From positions 1 through 50,437 of the forward strand of contig JAJTXY010000029.1 in NCBI GenBank assembly GCA_021463865.1: a DNA stretch of 50,437 nucleotides, given 5' to 3'. The position numbers were made by a program, and so were the translations under genes. The notes below the pieces were generated by a model that was not told where the DNA came from, did not search any database, and saw nothing but the letters and a program-made list of their open reading frames with translations. Shown here in pieces: positions 7,669 through 16,166 of this stretch (position 1 is the first letter of the stretch; the number at the start of each line of letters is the position of its first letter). Source of the DNA: Anaerolineae bacterium (GTDB taxonomy: Bacteria; Chloroflexota; Anaerolineae; Aggregatilineales; J027).

Positions 7669-8412
7669 ATGATGAATATGCTGCTGGTTGAGGATAATCT
7701 ACGTCTGCAAGACGGCTTAAGATTTGGTTTTGAAGTCACAGGCGAAATCCAAGTCATCTCGGCCTGTACCACTGGTGAGGCGGCTGTTGATTTCTGTTTT
7801 ACGCATGAGCCGCCGCAGGTCATTTTGATGGATGTGGCATTGGCTGGGCAAATGAATGGCATTGAGGCCGCCGTCGCTATCCGCCGCGAGTTTCCCCGCT
7901 TGCCGATTGTGTTTTATTCCATCCAAGACGATGATGCTTACTATCGGGCCTTTCTGCACGCCCGCATCCTCAGCCACTATGCCTATGTGCGGAAATCCAA
8001 TTATCTGCTGCCTGAAATGCTGCTGCCACTGCTCAAAGATGCCATCGCCGGGCGCAGTTATGTTGACCCCGAAATCGAAACCCGCGTGCAGCAAGTTCGC
8101 CACCGTGACGAGCACGCACCGATGGACTGGTTAGAGCCAAATGAACAGGTGGTGGCCCAAATGATTGCGACAGGCATGACCAATGAACAAATCGCTGGCC
8201 GTTTGGGGTTTCGGGATAAACGCACGATCAGCCGGATTAATGGGCAAATTTATACAGCATGGGGCTTGGACAGCACTGCCACCGATGAGAAAGTGGCCCG
8301 CACCCGTGCCGCTTTGATTGTCCAGACGGGTCAATTGATTGAGTGGGATACAGACGGTAATGCGTTTGTCCTCAATGAACGAGGTGAGCAGGTCGCATGG
8401 CAGCCATTTTGA
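7669..8412 (+). CDS. Response regulator with receiver and LuxR-like helix-turn-helix
   Basis: Transcription factor of a two-component system, 247 residues. The receiver domain (1-125) has the acidic pair E8-D9, phospho-acceptor D55 in VILMDVALAG, S84 in FYSIQ and K109 in YVRKS. After a linker, LEPNEQVVAQMIATGMTNEQ and the following RLGFRDKRTISRIN (about 155-195) match a NarL/FixJ-type four-helix DNA-binding domain, though with an atypical recognition helix. A C-terminal tail of about 40 residues (IEWDTDGNAFVLNERG) is unusual. Its end overlaps the sensor kinase start by 16 bases, so the pair is translationally coupled. A second ATG lies three codons downstream; no clear ribosome site marks either. 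Confidence 0.85.
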   Translation: MMNMLLVEDNLRLQDGLRFGFEVTGEIQVISACTTGEAAVDFCFTHEPPQVILMDVALAGQMNGIEAAVAIRREFPRLPIVFYSIQDDDAYYRAFLHARILSHYAYVRKSNYLLPEMLLPLLKDAIAGRSYVDPEIETRVQQVRHRDEHAPMDWLEPNEQVVAQMIATGMTNEQIAGRLGFRDKRTISRINGQIYTAWGLDSTATDEKVARTRAALIVQTGQLIEWDTDGNAFVLNERGEQVAWQPF

Positions 8413-10478
8413 TTACAGGTATTGCCTTCCTGCTCACATTTTCGATTGCTCTCTCCATCTTTAATATTGCCCTGCTGCTCTGGTTAGGATTGACCATTTT
8501 TTTATCGGCGGAGCGACGCAGTGAAGGCCTATATCTGATTTTGGCGGGGATGTTGTTAGGGGCGCTGTTTTTCACCAGCCATACCATCATCTTGACCAGT
8601 CAATTTACCCCTGACCTTGAACCCTATCTGAATTTTTGGTGGTACGCAGGTTGGCTACCTGTCGTGAGCATTCCCCTGCTGTGGTATCTGGTGATTTTAT
8701 GGTATACAGGTTGGCCCAAACGTCATCGCATCCCAACAGCGCTGTTGGGGCTTTTCAGTCTGGTGTTATTGATGCTGCTTATAATCGCTCGTCCGCTGCC
8801 CTCCTATACCGAAGTCATCATCCTCAATCTACAACATGCGGATTTGCTAGAGGGCATCCCCTTGATGTTTGTTTTCTATCCGCCCTATAGCCTCGCGTGC
8901 ATTATCCTGCCGTTTGATGCCCTGCTCCATCCTATGCCTTCGCAGCGCATGTTAGGCGACTTGGCCCGCGAACGTTCCCGCCCCTTTTTATTGGCGGTTT
9001 CGATCCTGCTGCTGGCGGTGACGGTCTTGGTGGCGGGATTTTTAGTCTTGGTACTGTACGTTGTGGAGGCCAACATCGCCATCATTGATGATCCACTAAC
9101 CTCCCCCGGTGTGGTAGTGTTAGATTCTGGGCTGACCACCCTTATTTCAATTGCCATTATTTTTCTGGGGCGGGCCGTCGTCTCCTATGAGATATTCACA
9201 GGCAAGACCCTGCCTCGGCGCGGTTTGCTCCGGCACTGGCGCAATGCCATGATTTTGGCGTGGGGGATTGCCACTTTTATCAGTATCGTTCTAGTAATCC
9301 AACCTCCCCCCATCTATAGCCTCATGATCTTAGCCGCGATCAATATGGCGTTTTATGCACTGATTAGCTGGCGCTCGTTTGTTCATCGGGATTATCTGAT
9401 CTCCCGCCTGCGGCCATTTATGAGTAGCCCCAGATTGCTTCAAAACTTGATCGAGCCTGCCGCTGATGCTCAGGCAAATATCCGCCCTCTATTTGAAATC
9501 GTATGCCGCGACATGCTAAATACCCGCACCGCCTGCCTTATCCCGCTTGGCCGACTAGCTCCGCTGGTAGGTAAACCCCTGCTGTATCCGCCTTCTGCCA
9601 ACATCACCCTCCCAACCATCATCCCCTCTTCAGCCACCGCTGGAAGTGGGCTGCGTCCCATCAACACCATTCAGGGCTTTGATTGGGCCGTGCCGTTGTG
9701 GGCCGAACGCGGATTAATCGGGGTACTGCTGCTAGGGCCAAAAGTAGACGATGGCCTCTACGCCCAAGAGGAAGTTGATTCTGCCAGTGCCAGTGCCGAG
9801 CGTATTATTGATCTGCTGGCAAGCGAGGAAATGGGGCGACGCTTGATCGAATTTCAGCGCCAACGCCAATCTGAAAATCGCCTAAATGATTTACGAACCC
9901 GCCGTGTGCTGCATGACGAAATTTTGCCCACCATCCACCTTGCCGCGTTGCAAACCAGCGCCGCTACCCGCACTACCCCCAATTTAACACCCCTCCTGCA
10001 AACCCTCACGGATATACATGGACAAATCGCCGAGTTAATTCACAGTGCCCTCCAACCACCACCCATTGCCCTTACCGCCAATTTTGTAGATGGCCTGCGC
10101 TCCATCATCGAACACGAATTCACCGGTGTGTTTGCCGAAATTCGCTGGCGGGTAGATGGGACGCCCCCCAAACTAAAAGAGGACACGCAGGAAATTTTGA
10201 TTCATGCGGTGCGTGAGGTCGTGCGTAATGCCGCCATTCACGGGCAAAGGGATGCGAAGGTCTGTTTGGACATTCATATCATCGCGGCTGACCGTCTCTG
10301 GATCGAAGTGACGGATAATGGCGTCGGGCCACAGCACCTTTCTGGCGCTAGTACAGAAGGAAGCGGCAACGGATTAGCCCTCCACAGCACGCTATTGGCG
10401 ATTGTAGGCGGCGAACTGGCATTAGAGCCTGTCGTGAGCGGCGGCACACGGGTGAGCATCACCGTTCCTACTGGATAA
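8397..10478 (+). CDS. Membrane sensor histidine kinase (NarX/DesK-like)
   Basis: Partner of the preceding regulator, 693 residues. The first ~330 residues hold about nine hydrophobic segments, a polytopic 7TM-like sensor module. A GAF-like domain follows at about 360-480 (WAVPLWAERGLIGVLLLGP). The dimerisation helix has RRVLHDEILPTIH with phospho-acceptor H506, the HisKA_3-like arrangement that pairs with NarL/FixJ-type regulators. The ATPase domain shows the N box VREVVRNAAIHG, G1 WIEVTDNGVGP and G2 GSGNGLALHS. A signal cannot be inferred; the many membrane helices suggest sensing in or near the membrane. GAGGTGAGCAGG precedes the ATG inside the upstream gene. Confidence 0.88.
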   Translation: MAAILITGIAFLLTFSIALSIFNIALLLWLGLTIFLSAERRSEGLYLILAGMLLGALFFTSHTIILTSQFTPDLEPYLNFWWYAGWLPVVSIPLLWYLVILWYTGWPKRHRIPTALLGLFSLVLLMLLIIARPLPSYTEVIILNLQHADLLEGIPLMFVFYPPYSLACIILPFDALLHPMPSQRMLGDLARERSRPFLLAVSILLLAVTVLVAGFLVLVLYVVEANIAIIDDPLTSPGVVVLDSGLTTLISIAIIFLGRAVVSYEIFTGKTLPRRGLLRHWRNAMILAWGIATFISIVLVIQPPPIYSLMILAAINMAFYALISWRSFVHRDYLISRLRPFMSSPRLLQNLIEPAADAQANIRPLFEIVCRDMLNTRTACLIPLGRLAPLVGKPLLYPPSANITLPTIIPSSATAGSGLRPINTIQGFDWAVPLWAERGLIGVLLLGPKVDDGLYAQEEVDSASASAERIIDLLASEEMGRRLIEFQRQRQSENRLNDLRTRRVLHDEILPTIHLAALQTSAATRTTPNLTPLLQTLTDIHGQIAELIHSALQPPPIALTANFVDGLRSIIEHEFTGVFAEIRWRVDGTPPKLKEDTQEILIHAVREVVRNAAIHGQRDAKVCLDIHIIAADRLWIEVTDNGVGPQHLSGASTEGSGNGLALHSTLLAIVGGELALEPVVSGGTRVSITVPTG

Positions 10479-10525
10479 CAGCGGATTCTAAAACTGCTTG
10501 GCGCTGGATAAGGTTTGCGTGCGTC

Positions 10526-10534
10526 TGTTAAAAT
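10526..10534 (+). promoter_or_regulatory. Possible extended -10 promoter of the RNA ligase gene
   Basis: TGTTAAAAT ends seven bases before the ATG at 10542, so the transcript would begin at the start codon. No good -35 and no Shine-Dalgarno sequence are visible. Confidence 0.35.
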
Positions 10535-10541
10535 TCGGCCT

Positions 10542-11630
10542 ATGAATGAAATCACTACCATCAGCGATATTCAAAATCTTGTAACACAGGGTTTCACCGA
10601 TTGGCAGCAATACGGCAATGTCAGCGCACGGCGACATGCCGACCTCATCATTTTCAACTACAATTCCTTTGCCCAATTTGAAGGCCGTTGGAATTTCTTC
10701 GAGCGGGTCAGTCGTGGCCTCATACTTCATGCTCAAACAGGTGAGGTCGTGGCACGCGGGTTTGATAAATTTTTTGGCTGGCTGGAAGGCGGGCGTTACA
10801 CCACTGCGCCGCTGGTGGCCGTTACTGAAAAAATAGATGGCTCACTGGGTCTGCTCTATCGCACCCCAAACGGTTATCGTATCAGTACACGTGGCAGCCT
10901 CACCAGCGTACAAGGAGCATGGGCCACGCTGTATTTGAACAGGTATTATAATTTGACCAACTTGCCTGATGAACTGACCCTCATTTTTGAGATCATCTAT
11001 CCCGAAAACCGCGTCATTGTAAATTATGGCGAACGGCAAGACCTTGTGTTGTTGGCGGTACGAAATCGTCACACAGGTGACTATCTGCCTTTTGCACCGG
11101 ATGTCATCAACCTCGCCAGTCGTTTTGGGTTTTCCTTGCCTGCCACCTATCCCGAATTCCGATCGGTTGAAGATGTACTGCAACACCTCACCACATTGGA
11201 CGCCAACCACGAAGGGTATGTCATTGAGTTTGCCGATGGCAGTCGCTTCAAATTTAAAGGGGCGCGTTATCTGGAACTGCATAAGTTGGTTTTTGGGCTG
11301 AGTTTCAAAAATACGCTTGAAGCCATGCAAAGTGGCACGGTTCAAGACATTCTGGATGCCGTTCCCGATGAATTTTTGAACGAGGTCAAGGTGTGGATTG
11401 CTGAAATTGAAGGGATACTAAACTCCACCAGAGCTAGAGTGCAAGCTGCATTTGAAGCCGCCCCCAAAACGACCCGTAAAGATTTTGCGCTGTGGGTACA
11501 GGCCAATCAGCGTGACATTGCAGGTTATCTTTTTGCGATGTTCGACGGTAAGCCCATCGAGCCGCTGATTTATCGCTACTACGCATGGGGGCATGAAGAA
11601 ACCGAGGCGGATAACAACGATATTGTCTAA
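10542..11630 (+). CDS. T4 Rnl1 (RnlA)-type RNA ligase
   Basis: ATP-dependent RNA ligase of the covalent nucleotidyltransferase superfamily, 363 residues against 374 in phage T4 RnlA. Motif I is EKIDGSLG with adenylated K97, near the position of K99 in T4 Rnl1. Upstream RVSRGLILH supplies the conserved arginine; motif Ia/II is STRGS (116-120); motif III is FEIIYPENRVIV (149-160); motif IV is EGYVIEF (224-230); motif V is RFKFKGARYLELH with K236 and K238. A C-terminal helical part (about 250-363) matches the extra domain of Rnl1, which in T4 contributes to tRNA recognition. A repair role for cleaved tRNA or other RNA is plausible, but no Pnkp-like kinase is adjacent. The ATG at 10542 is preferred over TTG 10515. 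Its stop overlaps the end of the convergent gene. Confidence 0.88.
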   Translation: MNEITTISDIQNLVTQGFTDWQQYGNVSARRHADLIIFNYNSFAQFEGRWNFFERVSRGLILHAQTGEVVARGFDKFFGWLEGGRYTTAPLVAVTEKIDGSLGLLYRTPNGYRISTRGSLTSVQGAWATLYLNRYYNLTNLPDELTLIFEIIYPENRVIVNYGERQDLVLLAVRNRHTGDYLPFAPDVINLASRFGFSLPATYPEFRSVEDVLQHLTTLDANHEGYVIEFADGSRFKFKGARYLELHKLVFGLSFKNTLEAMQSGTVQDILDAVPDEFLNEVKVWIAEIEGILNSTRARVQAAFEAAPKTTRKDFALWVQANQRDIAGYLFAMFDGKPIEPLIYRYYAWGHEETEADNNDIV

Positions 11631-12649
11631 CTTGGGTTTTCGGCTGGTATGACCATAGGCGCGGCGCGATTCAGCCACCACCACCCCGTTAGCCCCCATG
11701 TCAGCACAATAACATAAGTGATGGCCTGAAAACTGATGATATAAACCAATGCTTCATCGCGGGAAAAGCCAAATGGCACGAGTACCGTCACCGCGACAAA
11801 TTGGAAAATGCCGACATAGCCGGGGGTTGAAGGAGCAGCACTCGCCAACCCCAACGCCGCTAACAGCAGGATCGCCTCGGCAGGATGCAAGGTCAAGTCA
11901 AACGCTCCGGCCACAATAATGGACATCAGCATGTCTACCGACCAGATAATCGGCGTCATGATAGCAAACAGCAAAGCGCGGTGGGGTTGATGAAAAGCGC
12001 GTGTCCCCAGCAAAAATTCACCGACCATATGAATTAGGCGTTCTTGGAAGCGATGGGGTATCGGCAGACGCTTGATAATAGCATGAATGATTCTTTCAAA
12101 ACGATGGGCCACTGTAAAACCCACCAAGCCGACCACCCCTAAAGCTGCCATCACCGCCGCCGCCGTATTCAGCCAATCGGGAATATCGGCATCCAAAAAT
12201 GGGATGGCAATTAAGCTGAACAAGACTAGCGACAGCGCATCTAAAATTCGTTCGGTCAACGCCGTCGCCAATGCGAAGCTGGTGCTAACTCCTGTTTTGC
12301 GCCCAATCATGGTCGAGCGCATCAATTCACCTAGCCGGGCGGGCAAAAAGCTGTTCCCCAGATACCCAATCACCATTGCCCAAAAAACAGTGGCTACTGA
12401 AATCGGCTTTTCGGCGGTCAGCAGCACCCGCCAGCGCAAGGAACGCAGAAAATAGGTACCAATCAACAGCAGGCCAGCCGCCACAAGGGCCAGCGGTTCG
12501 CCCCGGCGTAGCGTTTCCAGCATCTTGTCCCAATCCGCACCCCGCAACGCCAAAAACAGCAGCAACCCAGCTAGACCCATTGCCAACACTAAAGACCGAC
12601 GCGAGGTCGGTTTACGGGGGGTTCTATCAGAAGTTGCATCTGGCATCAT
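11627..12649 (-). CDS. Flippase-like membrane protein (YbhN / lysylphosphatidylglycerol synthase TM domain)
   Basis: Polytopic inner-membrane protein of 340 residues with about eight hydrophobic segments, beginning after a basic, proline-rich N-terminus. Family signatures are RSLRWRVLL, IGYLGNSFLPARLGELMR, TALTERILDALSLVLF and APSTPGYVGIFQFV, matching the UPF0104/MprF flippase-like domain family without the synthase domain. Relatives move lipids or lipid-linked substrates across the membrane. It is the last gene of the minus-strand cell-wall salvage run, 27 bases after the GNAT gene, but whether it serves that pathway is unknown. Tandem ATG codons at the start and no obvious ribosome site. 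Confidence 0.85.
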   Translation of the reverse strand: MMPDATSDRTPRKPTSRRSLVLAMGLAGLLLFLALRGADWDKMLETLRRGEPLALVAAGLLLIGTYFLRSLRWRVLLTAEKPISVATVFWAMVIGYLGNSFLPARLGELMRSTMIGRKTGVSTSFALATALTERILDALSLVLFSLIAIPFLDADIPDWLNTAAAVMAALGVVGLVGFTVAHRFERIIHAIIKRLPIPHRFQERLIHMVGEFLLGTRAFHQPHRALLFAIMTPIIWSVDMLMSIIVAGAFDLTLHPAEAILLLAALGLASAAPSTPGYVGIFQFVAVTVLVPFGFSRDEALVYIISFQAITYVIVLTWGLTGWWWLNRAAPMVIPAENPS

Positions 12650-12676
12650 GCGCGTTTTTCAATCGAATAAGATGGG

Positions 12677-13156
12677 TTAATCGGATTTCCGCAGCAGCCC
12701 GTTGTAGATACCGGGAACCGAGCCTTCAATCAGGGTCGCACCCACCGCCTTTGCATAAAAATCGGCTGGCCCAACCCCTCCAATAATGGCATAGCCGTAG
12801 CCTTCCCACCACATGCTGTGCAAACACGCCAGCAGCAGAGCCTTGCCAACCCCGCGTCCACGCACGGTTTCGCTGACCCCCGTCGGCCCGAAAAAGCCCT
12901 TGCGGGTGGTGTCATAACATCCAAAGCCGACCAGTACCTCATTTTCGGTGGCGATAAAACAGGAGACAGGTTGGCGCGAAAAGCCGACCTCGCACTCGCT
13001 TTGCCAAAACTTACTAAATTTTTCGCCCACCCAGTCCACAACGAAATGTTTTTCGGGAGTAATGGCCCGTCGAATCGTAACGCCACTGGCTGCCTGTTCT
13101 TTGAGAATAGGGTCTAGTTCGGGAAGTTCGTAGAGTTTGACCAGCATATCCGGCAT
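12677..13156 (-). CDS. GNAT family N-acetyltransferase
   Basis: Small cytoplasmic acetyl-CoA-dependent acetyltransferase, 159 residues. The acetyl-CoA loop (motif A) is VRGRGVGKALLLACL near 100-114, preceded by the beta-strand FIATENEVLVGFGCYD. A C-terminal PADFYAKAVGATLIE resembles the motif B tyrosine region. GGAGG seven bases before the ATG fixes the start. It lies 12 bases downstream of murQ in the same operon, so an amino-sugar or peptide substrate from cell-wall turnover is possible, but that is guilt by association. Confidence 0.85.
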   Translation of the reverse strand: MPDMLVKLYELPELDPILKEQAASGVTIRRAITPEKHFVVDWVGEKFSKFWQSECEVGFSRQPVSCFIATENEVLVGFGCYDTTRKGFFGPTGVSETVRGRGVGKALLLACLHSMWWEGYGYAIIGGVGPADFYAKAVGATLIEGSVPGIYNGLLRKSD

Positions 13157-13168
13157 AGGTAATCCTCC

Positions 13169-14062
13169 CTATTCAAGCGGCAATTCTATCACGTTACGCA
13201 GCATTCCGCGATGCTCCGCTAGGCGCTGGCGGGCTTCCTCAACGGAAATATTCAGCAACCCGACCACGATGGCGGTCTTGACTTCGTTATTACTCAATTG
13301 GAGCAGACGAGCCGCTTCGTCTTGGCCCAACCCGACCACCTCCGCCACAATGCCCCGTGCGCGATTGGCGAGTTTTTGATTGGTTACACGCACATCCACC
13401 ATGAGATTGCCATAAACCTTGCCGAGCTTAATCATACTGGCCGTCGAAAGCATGTTGAGAATCATTTTCTGCGCCGTACCTGCTTTCATGCGCGTCGAGC
13501 CCGTAATGACCTCTGGCCCAACCAATGCAGCGATCTTGATACTGGCGCGGTCTAAAATCGGGGCCGGGGTGTTACAAGCAATGGCAATAGTCTTTGCCCC
13601 AATTTCATTGGCCGCGTCCAAAACCCCCAGTACATACGGCGTGGTGCCACTGGCGGCAATGCCTACCACGACATCATGCGGCGTTGGGTTAAGCGCCAAG
13701 AAATCGGTTTTACCCCCCTCATAGCGATCCTCCGCGCCTTCTACCGCTTGGGTCAGCGCAGGATCACCCCCGGCTAAAAGCGCCTGCACCATTTCCGGCG
13801 GGGTGCTAAAAGTGGGTTGGCATTCTACTGCATCCAATACCCCCAAGCGACCACTCGTGCCTGCCCCAGCATAAATCAGGCGACCACCCAACCGAAATTG
13901 GGCCGTAATGACATCCACCGCTTGGGCAATTTCGGGCAGTAGGCTACGAATCACCCCGGCGATGGAGGCATCTTCATCGTTGATAACTTCCAAAATTTCC
14001 AGCGTCGAAAGGCGGTCTATTTGCTGAGTACGTAGATTATGCGATTCCGTCAATGGCTGCAT
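13169..14062 (-). CDS. murQ: N-acetylmuramic acid 6-phosphate etherase
   Basis: Cleaves the D-lactyl ether of MurNAc-6-phosphate to give GlcNAc-6-phosphate and D-lactate, the committing step of MurNAc recycling. It has 297 residues, against 298 for E. coli MurQ. The SIS-domain sugar-phosphate site is YAGAGTSGRLGVLDAVECQP (about 64-83), with E80 and, in VEGAEDR, E111 at the positions of the two catalytic glutamates of E. coli MurQ (E83, E114). ITGSTRMKAGTAQKM is a further family signature. The open frame runs 36 codons further upstream, but ATG 14062 matches family length and has AAGGAA before it. The start lies 13 bases inside the end of the kinase gene, indicating coupled translation. Confidence 0.96.
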   Translation of the reverse strand: MQPLTESHNLRTQQIDRLSTLEILEVINDEDASIAGVIRSLLPEIAQAVDVITAQFRLGGRLIYAGAGTSGRLGVLDAVECQPTFSTPPEMVQALLAGGDPALTQAVEGAEDRYEGGKTDFLALNPTPHDVVVGIAASGTTPYVLGVLDAANEIGAKTIAIACNTPAPILDRASIKIAALVGPEVITGSTRMKAGTAQKMILNMLSTASMIKLGKVYGNLMVDVRVTNQKLANRARGIVAEVVGLGQDEAARLLQLSNNEVKTAIVVGLLNISVEEARQRLAEHRGMLRNVIELPLE

Positions 14063-14982
14063 GAGGATTCCTTTTCTGATGATGCAAGCATGTCCAACGC
14101 CAACAACACCGCCCCTATCACTGGAGCATAGCGGGGAACAGGAATGGCGGGTAGATGAAGATGGCGACATAAACCTAAACTCAGCGCGTTGGGATGAGTC
14201 AACAATCCACCCGCAAAGGCAATGGGCGCGTCAGGGAAATCGAGAATTTCACGTAGGGCGGTGACATGCCCCGCTAAATGTTGTACGGCGTCCGCAACAA
14301 GACCGCTAGCGACGGCATCCCCCGCGTCGGCCTGCTCGATCACTAATGGAGCCAATTGAGCGATTTCAACATTACGGGGTTCCATATATAACCAACGAAT
14401 CAAGTCACGCGGCTTCTCTAAATTCAGTTCATGCAGCACAATTTTAGTGAGGCTTGTTTCTGCGGCTCGGCGTTCAATGGCCTGCGCGACGGCCTTCAAC
14501 GCCGACAGTCCCAACCAATAGCCGCTGCCCTCATCACCGAGCAGATAGCCCCACCCGCCAACGACAGCCGCCTGCCCCGCTGGATTGACCCCGTAGGCGA
14601 CACTACCTGTACCCGCCAAAATCAATATCCCTTCGCGCTTGCCATGTGCCCCCACCAACGCGATTTCTTGGTCGGCACTGGGGCGGATTTTGGCATTCGG
14701 GGTGATGGGGCCGACGACCTCATACAGCCAATCCGCCGAATGGTCAGCCGATGCCCCCGCCACCCCAATACAAACGGCCCGAATGTCGGCAGGCTGCAAA
14801 TGGGCATTCCCAATTGCGGTCTGCATATGCTGACGAATCAACGCCGACACTGCCTCGCGTCCAATCACACTGGGGTTGGCCGTTCCGGCATGGCCTTCAC
14901 CCACGACCCGCAAATCTTGGGTCGCTACCACCACGCGGAGATTGCTGCCCCCGCCGTCAATACCCATCACATACTGACTCAT
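14050..14982 (-). CDS. BadF/BadG/BcrA/BcrD-type amino-sugar kinase, MurK-like
   Basis: ATP-dependent kinase of the ASKHA fold, 310 residues. The phosphate-1 loop is GIDGGGSN (7-14), the phosphate-2 loop is ILAGTGSVAYG, followed by GGWGYLLGDEGSGYWLG, the signature of GlcNAc kinases in this family. Clostridium acetobutylicum MurK, a kinase for both MurNAc and GlcNAc, belongs here, and position directly before murQ makes the MurK role likely: MurNAc to MurNAc-6-P, the MurQ substrate. Plain GlcNAc kinase activity is the alternative. The start overlaps the anmK stop as ATGA, so ATG 14982 is preferred to the ATG four codons upstream. Confidence 0.88.
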   Translation of the reverse strand: MSQYVMGIDGGGSNLRVVVATQDLRVVGEGHAGTANPSVIGREAVSALIRQHMQTAIGNAHLQPADIRAVCIGVAGASADHSADWLYEVVGPITPNAKIRPSADQEIALVGAHGKREGILILAGTGSVAYGVNPAGQAAVVGGWGYLLGDEGSGYWLGLSALKAVAQAIERRAAETSLTKIVLHELNLEKPRDLIRWLYMEPRNVEIAQLAPLVIEQADAGDAVASGLVADAVQHLAGHVTALREILDFPDAPIAFAGGLLTHPNALSLGLCRHLHLPAIPVPRYAPVIGAVLLALDMLASSEKESSCSH

Positions 14983-16166
14983 AGGGCACCCCATGTTCGT
15001 TGAACCAATGTCGCATAATTTCTGCCGGGGGTGATTTGGCCCAAGATCGCCGGGTGGGATGCCCCCGTTAGTGCAGGCAAATTACCGGGGCGGTTGTGCC
15101 ACGTTTCATAGGCCAAGATCGCAAAAACAAGTGCCTCTTTAAAATCGCTGCTGAGGCCAATATCCTCATGGCGCAGAATTTTTGTATTCGGCATAAAATT
15201 TTGCAGATAGGCCACCAAAGTGCGGTTATGTTGACCCCCGCCGCCCAAAATGACTTCCGCAGGGGGATGAGGGGCAAATCGGCGGTAGGCGTCGGCAATG
15301 CTGCTGGCGGTCAAGGCGGTCAGGGTCGCCAGAATATCTGGTAGGTTTAACCCACGCTTCTCCTGCCCCTCGGTTGCCAACTGATAGGCCATCGTCGAAC
15401 CAAATAACTCCCGACCCGTCGTTTTGGGAGGACGGCGTTCAAAATAGGAATGGGTCATCAATTCCGCCAACCACCCCTCATCAATTTGACCCTTTGCCGC
15501 CAATGCCCCATCGCGGTCATAGGTTTGCACCCCATCGGTCAAAACCGTTGTGGCAATATCAATCAAGGCATTACCGGGGCCAGTATCGAAGGCTAAGGGC
15601 AGGCTTTTTTCATCCCATAGGGGTGGCAAAAAGGTGACATTGCCCATGCCACCGATATTTTGCACCGCCCGCCAATGTTCGGGGTGACGCAGCAGCAACC
15701 AATCAGCATATCCGGTCAGTGGTGCTCCCTGCCCCCCGGCGGTTACATCACGCGGACGAAAATTGTGGAGGGTGGTAATGCCCGTCCGTTCGGCAATCAC
15801 AGACGCCTCACCGATTTGTAATGTCGCGCTGACATGCCCATCGTCCCCAACTTGATGCCACACGGTTTGCCCATGCGACGCAATGAGGTCAATATCGGCG
15901 GGGGTTAATCCGGCCTGTGCCATCAATTGATGGACGGCTTCCGCAAACCACTCCCCCAAGTCGAAATTGAGACAGCATAATGTATCTACATGGCCGGTGC
16001 TTGGATGACAGGCATCAAGGATGCGCTGGCGCTGGTCAGGCTGATAATCCAGCGTGAGGGTCGCCAAAATTTTTGCCTGTAACTGCGGAGGTTGGCCTTC
16101 AATTTCGCACAACGCCGCATCAATACCATCCGCTGACGTGCCCGACATCAAACCAATAATTCGCAT
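14979..16166 (-). CDS. anmK: Anhydro-N-acetylmuramic acid kinase
   Basis: Hydrolyses the 1,6-anhydro ring and phosphorylates 1,6-anhydroMurNAc to MurNAc-6-P using ATP, feeding MurQ. It has 395 residues, slightly above the ~370 usual for AnmK. Signatures: N-terminal GLMSGTSADGIDAALCEIEG (5-24), LIASHGQTVWH, GGQGAPLTGYADWLL with the catalytic aspartate region, QNIGGMGNVTFLP, FDTGPGNALID and C-terminal VILGGGGQHN. The start overlaps the serine hydrolase stop (TGATG). Its presence implies that the cell receives anhydro-muropeptides made by lytic transglycosylases, its own or those of other bacteria. Confidence 0.96.
   Translation of the reverse strand: MRIIGLMSGTSADGIDAALCEIEGQPPQLQAKILATLTLDYQPDQRQRILDACHPSTGHVDTLCCLNFDLGEWFAEAVHQLMAQAGLTPADIDLIASHGQTVWHQVGDDGHVSATLQIGEASVIAERTGITTLHNFRPRDVTAGGQGAPLTGYADWLLLRHPEHWRAVQNIGGMGNVTFLPPLWDEKSLPLAFDTGPGNALIDIATTVLTDGVQTYDRDGALAAKGQIDEGWLAELMTHSYFERRPPKTTGRELFGSTMAYQLATEGQEKRGLNLPDILATLTALTASSIADAYRRFAPHPPAEVILGGGGQHNRTLVAYLQNFMPNTKILRHEDIGLSSDFKEALVFAILAYETWHNRPGNLPALTGASHPAILGQITPGRNYATLVQRTWGAL

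Noticed and set aside
10842-11345. Minus-strand open frame of 167 codons
   Set aside because: Antisense to the RNA ligase catalytic core.
14431-15003. Plus-strand open frame of 190 codons
   Set aside because: Antisense to the MurK-like kinase and the end of anmK; composition rich in Arg, His and Pro, as expected for a shadow.
15096-15637. Possible mobile-element or repeat content in the cell-wall locus
   Set aside because: No inverted-repeat ends, target duplications or transposase motifs were seen; the plus-strand frames here are shadows of anmK.
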